From contig NWUY0300133123.1 of NCBI GenBank assembly GCA_004151065.3, positions 1-11,482 on the forward strand: DNA of 11,482 nucleotides, in the 5' to 3' direction. Every line of letters starts with the position of its first letter. Position 1 is the stretch's first letter. This document shows, one piece after another, positions 7,900 to 11,482 of the stretch. The translations under genes and the position numbers were made by a program. This stretch comes from Larix sibirica. Taxonomy: Eukaryota; Streptophyta; Pinopsida; Pinales; Pinaceae. Under the pieces are notes generated by a model. The model had not been told where the DNA came from. It made no database searches and was given only the letters and a program-made list of their open reading frames with translations.

Positions 7900-8990
7900 A
7901 TAAAATATCCAAACTTTTGGTAACTCTAGTTTATAAGATCAGTAGAAGTCTTCTTAAAATTTCCGCAAGGCCCTAACTTCTTATATGTCAACTTATTATA
8001 AGTTCCTCTGGGAAACTTGTGTTTCCTCAAATGTGCCATGACCAAATCTCCTTTTGGAAACACTTTCTCCTTGCATTTCCCATATGTTCTTTGTTTATAT
8101 TTCAAATGCTATGTTGCAGCTACGCTTAACTTGCTCATGAACCTCTTTCATGTATTTTGCATTTGCACTTTGGACATCCTCTTTGACAACAATATCAAAT
8201 TTGAAATTTCTTTTGGTGATATGTTATAAATAATAAAAAAGGACTGTTCCTTGTGGACATGTGAACTGAATTATTAGAAGCAAGTAATGTGCACCAAGAC
8301 CAAATTCTATTGTTTAGGGTTATCAACAACTAATCCTCTCAACAAAATTCCAAGCCTTCAATTCTTCACTTTAGTGTGCCCATTAGTTTGAGGATGATAT
8401 GTAGAATTGAACTATGACCTTGTCCCCAACTTCTTCCCTAAAGGTTTCTAGAATTGACTCAAAAAAATGCTATCCTTGTAAAAAATAATGTTTCAAGGCA
8501 AACTAAGTAATCAAACTACTTTTTTGAAAAATAATACAACAATATTTGTTGCATCATTGTCTTCTTTCATGGAATAAAATGTGCCATTTTTGAAAATTTG
8601 TCCACAACTACAAAAACCAATTCACCTTTGCAAGTTTTTGATAATCCAATTACAAAATCCATGCTAAGGTCCTCCCATTATCTATCAGGCATTGACATTG
8701 TTGTATAAAAACATATGTTTAGAAATCTTTCTTTCACATGGTAACAAATTTTGCAACTTTCTACCCACTTTATTGTGTTTGGCAATGCCCCATGAATAAT
8801 ACATTTCCTTCAACAATGCTTTGGCTTTATTGATATCGATGTGCCCACCTATGTCAATACCATGTAACGATGTTTAAAGCTTTTACCCCATGGATCCTCT
8901 TAGGTTACACACATCTTAAACAAAAATCATCCATAACAAAATACTTTAGGTTTTTAGAGTATCATTGAAGGCTCCTTCCAAGCCAATGGA
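7900..8990 (-). pseudogene. Gypsy integrase, catalytically broken
   Basis: Minus-strand blocks in order are: GGHIDINKAKALLKEMYYSW (about 8,785-8,855), which carries a zinc-finger His; CKIC in another frame (8,744-8,755), the Cys pair of the HHCC finger; [15 protein letters not shown] (about 8,630-8,670), with the first catalytic Asp at 8,657-8,659; [15 protein letters not shown]; and NIVVLFFKKVV. The second catalytic Asp, normally in SDRD, aligns with Tyr (8,478-8,480). The third residue, Glu in HPQTDGQTE, aligns with Lys (8,370-8,372). Several expected Arg or Trp codons are stops. The tail KGDLVMAHLRKHKFPRGTYN and KKLGPC (7,965-8,060) is the GPY/F-type C-terminal region. Strand transfer would be impossible. 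Confidence 0.9.
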
Positions 8991-9060
8991 GTTGTTGCAG
9001 AATCTACATCCTCTTCACACAATTCTTTCGTTTTATCCAAGGGAATCACTTCCATTGACA

Positions 9061-9515
9061 TGGTATTCAACAATGGATACCTTCGACTTTGGCTTCCACA
9101 ACTTTTCCAACCTATTCTTCAATGCAAATGAATAACTTCCAAGAAATTTATCCCATTTCATATATTGTTGTTTTAACTTACCATGACTATTTATACACTA
9201 TAAGGATTAATGGGTATTGTATAATACAAATTCTTTATACATTAAGTAATGTATCCACCTCGTTAGGGATTGAACAATGGCATGAAACTCTTGATCATAA
9301 ACCAAATACTCTTTAGTCTTTACATCATTCAATTTCTCGCTAAAGAATGGAATGTGTTTACCTTCTTGACTCAACATTGCTCCAATCATTGTACTAGTGG
9401 CATCACTCTACTTGGAATATCTTGTTGAATAAAGGTTACACCAACAACGGTTGAATTACAAAATAAATTTGACTTGGACGTCTTCACACATGTTTGACAC
9501 TAAACCTGTTTGGAA
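9061..9515 (-). pseudogene. Gypsy RT tail and RNase H domain, inactivated
   Basis: Reading leftwards on the minus strand, QPLLV and LFNKIFQVE (about 9,405-9,450) match the connection that precedes gypsy RNase H. A deletion then disrupts the Cys-Asp-Ala start of RNase H; the Asp codon is at 9,402-9,404. The clean stretch 9,207-9,389 contains GAMLSQEGKHIPFFSEKLND, YDQEFHAIVQSL and YLMYKEFVLY, all standard gypsy RNase H blocks. The usual TDH motif that follows is corrupted, and stops follow at once. The frame then gives INSHGKLKQQYMKWDKFL (about 9,135-9,195), matching the segment that normally leads into the RNase H-integrase connection. The sequence upstream of about 9,450 is less certain and may already include junction material. 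Confidence 0.9.
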
Positions 9516-9537
9516 GTTCCTATCCGAGCTACAAACA

Positions 9538-10335
9538 TCAACACACCCTCTTAACGAGAAAGAAATTATACACCAATTCAAGTTTGTCTCTGAATGCTTC
9601 AAACTTACCTTTTTCTAAGGGCGTGGTCAGAATATCTGTAACCTACTGATATGTGCGTTCACACTGGAGCTTCATTGCTCACTTCTGAATCTTGTCTCAA
9701 ATGAAGTGATACCTGATCTCAATGTGCTTGGTATATCATGCAAAAGTGGATTCTTAGAGAGTTTGATACAACTCTGATTATCACAGTAAATCACTGTGGG
9801 ATCCAACTCCTGATCAAATAAACCTGAAAGTAACTTGTGAAGCNAGTTTGATACAACTCTGATTATCATAGTAAATTACTGTGGGATCCAACTATTGATC
9901 AAATAAACCTGTAAGCAACTTGCCAAGCCAGATGGCTTCACAACTAGCTATACTCACTACCATATACTCTACCTCTGTTGATCTAAGAGCAATGGAAGTT
10001 TGCTTCTGGATGAACTAGGCCATGATCGTTGATCCCAATTTGAAGCAACACCTTGAGGTGATTTTCCTGTTTGATGCATTGCGTGCCCAATCTGAGTTTG
10101 TATACCTCTGCAACTTCACTTCACCTTCTCCAAGATATCTCATTCCATACTCCACTACACCCCTCAAGTTTATGAGCACATGTTTTGTTGCTACCCAATG
10201 CTCCTATCTCGGCTCCACCATAAACTAGCTCAAAGTATTCACTGTAAAGCATATATTTGGCCTAGTGTTGACCAAATACATTAAATAACCCATCATCTAC
10301 CTATACAACATGGGATCCACCATATCTGAATATTA
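9538..10335 (-). pseudogene. Copia RNase H domain and pol C-terminus, inactivated
   Basis: One frame continues from the RT tail to about 9,845, with VDPMLYR, GYLMYLVNTR, FTVNTLS, HWVATKHVL and YTNSDWAR. It then reads KITSRCCFKLGS, QKQTSIALRSTEVEYM, SIASCEAIWLGKLL and the YDNQSCIKL block. These are the conserved copia RNase H signatures. Stops interrupt it at 10,333-10,335, 10,297-10,299, 10,225-10,227, 10,204-10,206, 10,015-10,017 and 9,892-9,894. The IYCDNQSCIKL segment then appears a second time in another frame after the N at 9,844. A further frameshift near 9,727 leads to IRYHFI, VTDILTTPLEKGKFEAFRDK and the terminal TGA at 9,538-9,540. The normal last block of copia pol is VADILTKPL, so the 3' end of the reading frame is present. 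Confidence 0.92.
9760..9928. repeat. Near-tandem 84-bp duplication flanking an N
   Basis: Copy 1 spans 9,760-9,843 and copy 2 spans 9,845-9,928, separated only by the undetermined base at 9,844. Both start AGTTTGATACAACTCTGATT and I count 8 mismatches over 84 positions. Both encode the same copia RNase H segment on the minus strand (GLFDQ, LDPTVIY, DNQSCIKL). The offset is 85 bases, so the two copies are in different frames. The copies match equivalent positions of one domain that should occur only once. Confidence 0.95.
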
Positions 10336-11482
10336 AGTAGTGACCTTCTTCTGATTAGTGATCATCGACGTGGCCATGGGCCTGTAGTCCTCCATCCAGA
10401 ATCTCTTTAGGATCTCAACTGCATACTTACCCTTCCTAAGGAAAATCTCCCTAGGTCTCTGCCAAACCTCTAGTGCCAAGAAGTAATTGATTAAGCCAAT
10501 GTCTTTTATCTCGAACTCAACTTCCATATCTACCTTGCACCTTGAAATGAGCTTCTTTGAGCTTGCCATTTACATACAACACCAAAATGATTAGATCAAC
10601 CTCAACAAATATGAAATATAAGTTGGGATCTACTTCACTTCTGGGAAATTCATGCTATGCAAGTATGCATTGATCCTGTAATACTATGCCCGCGGTGCCT
10701 GCTTGAGTCCATACAAGGCCTTTTTTATCCTACAAACGTGGGACTCCTTCCCATTGTCCTCAAATCCTTTAGGTTGCTCAATTTACACTTCTTCCTCAAT
10801 TATCCCATTGAAAAAAACCATCTTCACATCCATTTGATGTATCCTCCATCCCATAATGAAGGCTAAAGACATCACTGCTCTAATGGAATTGTACATGGTG
10901 ATTGGAGAAAACGTCTCCTTGTAATCCACTTCCTCTTTCTGGGAGAACCCTCTCACCACGAACCTCGCTTTTTATTTCTCTATGCTACTATTTGTCGCAT
11001 GATTGATCTTGTAGGGTCATCTGGAAGTCACCAATGACTTCCCCTCCAATTTAGGCACAATGTCCCAAACATCAATCTTCATCTTGTAGGTGTACTCCAC
11101 CATGACATCCCTCCAAGCCTGCTGGTCAGTTGCCTCTTGAAAATTGGAAGGATTAGAATCTATGATGCTTCTCATCAACGCCATGTTGTTCGAAAACTTC
11201 TTTGAAGGCCTGCTCTCCCTTAATGAGCTCCTAGGAGCCTCAACATGATCCTGAGCATACATGAATGTCCAAGTGAACCATCAAGGTATCTTGGATGAAT
11301 TGATAGGAGTTGGTGGCTCCTCTTGTGCATCTGAAGGTTGCTTCCTTGAACTAGAAGTCGTTGCTGACCTTGGCTCAACCTTTGGATATTCCCGCTCCTC
11401 ATCCTCTGTCACCGGTAATGGCTCATGAGACTTCCTAGATGCAAAGTCTTCCTTAAAATTTACATCTATGCTTACAATTGTC
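10321..11482 (-). pseudogene. Copia reverse transcriptase domain, inactivated
   Basis: Minus-strand translation follows the copia RT in order. The proline-rich linker ending in ASRKSHEPLPVTED lies at 11,401-11,482. The N-terminal block QEATDQQAWRDVMVEY with VWDIVPKLEGKSLVTSR ends at 11,017. Next come KARFVVRGFSQKEEVDY, ETFSPIT, and IHQMDVK with the first catalytic Asp codon at 10,828-10,830. These are followed by [13 protein letters not shown] and [12 protein letters not shown], then VDPNLYF. In-frame stops replace expected Trp or Tyr at 11,017-11,019, 10,972-10,974, 10,783-10,785 and 10,684-10,686. Frameshifts occur near 10,632 and 10,568. The YVDD motif survives only as YVN (10,568-10,576), followed by an apparent small deletion, so both metal-binding Asp residues of that motif are gone. 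Downstream, DIGLINYFLALEVWQRP and MATSMITNQKK (10,333-10,569) are the usual RT C-terminal blocks. It cannot make active enzyme. Confidence 0.92.

Larger units (their letters stand above)
7150..9515 (-). mobile_element. Degenerate Ty3-gypsy retrotransposon, 3' half
   Basis: Minus-strand conceptual translation, across many frameshifts, gives the gypsy order RT tail, RNase H, integrase, GPY/F-like tail, probable chromodomain scrap, non-coding 3' region and an LTR-like tract. RNase H before integrase separates it from the copia element next door. The RT palm, protease and gag are absent; the sequence upstream of about 9,500 is copia. The GPY/F tail and chromodomain-like string suggest a chromovirus, but I do not assign a lineage. 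The limits are approximate: the 5' side is a junction and the 3' LTR end could not be fixed without a partner LTR. Confidence 0.88.
9510..11482 (-). mobile_element. Truncated Ty1-copia LTR retrotransposon (3' half of pol)
   Basis: This is the 3' portion of a Ty1-copia element lying on the minus strand and cut by the right edge of the window. The order read from 11,482 downwards is integrase-RT linker, reverse transcriptase, RNase H and pol stop, which is the copia order (integrase before RT). Gag, protease and integrase would lie to the right of the window. After the pol stop at 9,538-9,540 there is no polypurine tract or 3' LTR; gypsy-type coding sequence begins within roughly 20-50 bp. The left boundary given here is approximate. 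The element is clearly dead: stops, frameshifts and a lost RT active site. Copia assignment is near certain; the lineage is not assigned. Confidence 0.93.

Noticed and set aside
8017-8229. 70-codon plus-strand ORF
   Set aside because: It is antisense to the gypsy integrase tail, which gives clear matches on the minus strand.
9089-9316. 75-codon plus-strand ORF
   Set aside because: It is antisense to the gypsy RNase H.
10022-10228. 68-codon plus-strand ORF
   Set aside because: It lies antisense to well-aligned copia RNase H blocks on the minus strand.
10657-10866. 69-codon plus-strand ORF
   Set aside because: It is antisense to the copia RT core (QMDVK to [10 protein letters not shown]).
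11220-11402. 60-codon minus-strand ORF
   Set aside because: It is a shifted frame over the copia linker; the correct frame reads the proline-rich linker and then the RT N-terminus.
1-11482. tRNA genes, CRISPR arrays, bacterial operons or defence systems
   Set aside because: No cloverleaf with A and B boxes, no regularly spaced identical repeats, and no coding style consistent with a prokaryote.

Overview
The window looks like repeat-rich intergenic DNA from the nuclear genome of a seed plant. A large-genome gymnosperm such as a conifer is my best guess, but that is inference. The evidence is AT-rich DNA, no intact host gene, no operon structure, and two decayed plant-type LTR retrotransposon polyproteins of the Ty1-copia and Ty3-gypsy classes, both on the minus strand. 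I see no tRNA, clear rRNA, CRISPR array or bacterial-style gene.

Right third (about 9,500-11,482, minus strand): the 3' half of a Ty1-copia pol gene runs in from the right edge. It covers the integrase-RT linker, the reverse transcriptase and the RNase H, ending at a TGA at 9,538-9,540. It carries at least nine in-frame stops, several frameshifts, a destroyed YVDD active site and an 84-bp duplication around a single undetermined base (9,844). No 3' LTR follows it. Within about 50 bp the sequence becomes a different element.

Middle-right (about 7,150-9,515, minus strand): a Ty3-gypsy pol remnant. In minus-strand order it holds the end of the RT and the RNase H, the integrase (zinc-binding Cys pair, catalytic core, GPY/F-like tail), a probable chromodomain scrap, then an LTR-like tract with TATA-like boxes. 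Two of the three integrase catalytic residues are substituted. Nesting of copia into gypsy followed by deletion would explain the abrupt contact.

Left two thirds (1-7,150): no convincing gene. Its clearest element is a plus-strand LTR-like promoter region (about 3,230-3,960): degenerate 38-46 bp repeats, a TATA-like box, two tandem GTCTC/GAGAC hairpins, then an AATAAA signal. Other structure includes a two-copy 72-bp tandem repeat (1,892-2,035), a cluster of seven RY motifs (TGCATG/CATGCA) at 4,556-4,663 with partly helical spacing, a near-perfect 28-bp palindrome (5,040-5,067), and two strong adjacent hairpins (5,870-5,949). A 156-codon minus-strand frame (1,061-1,531) may be a retrotransposon gag-protease spacer remnant.

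Nothing here forms a working pathway; the window reads as layered, inactivated retroelements. The most useful leads are the copia/gypsy junction, the duplication across the N, and the compact regulatory-looking repeats in the left part.
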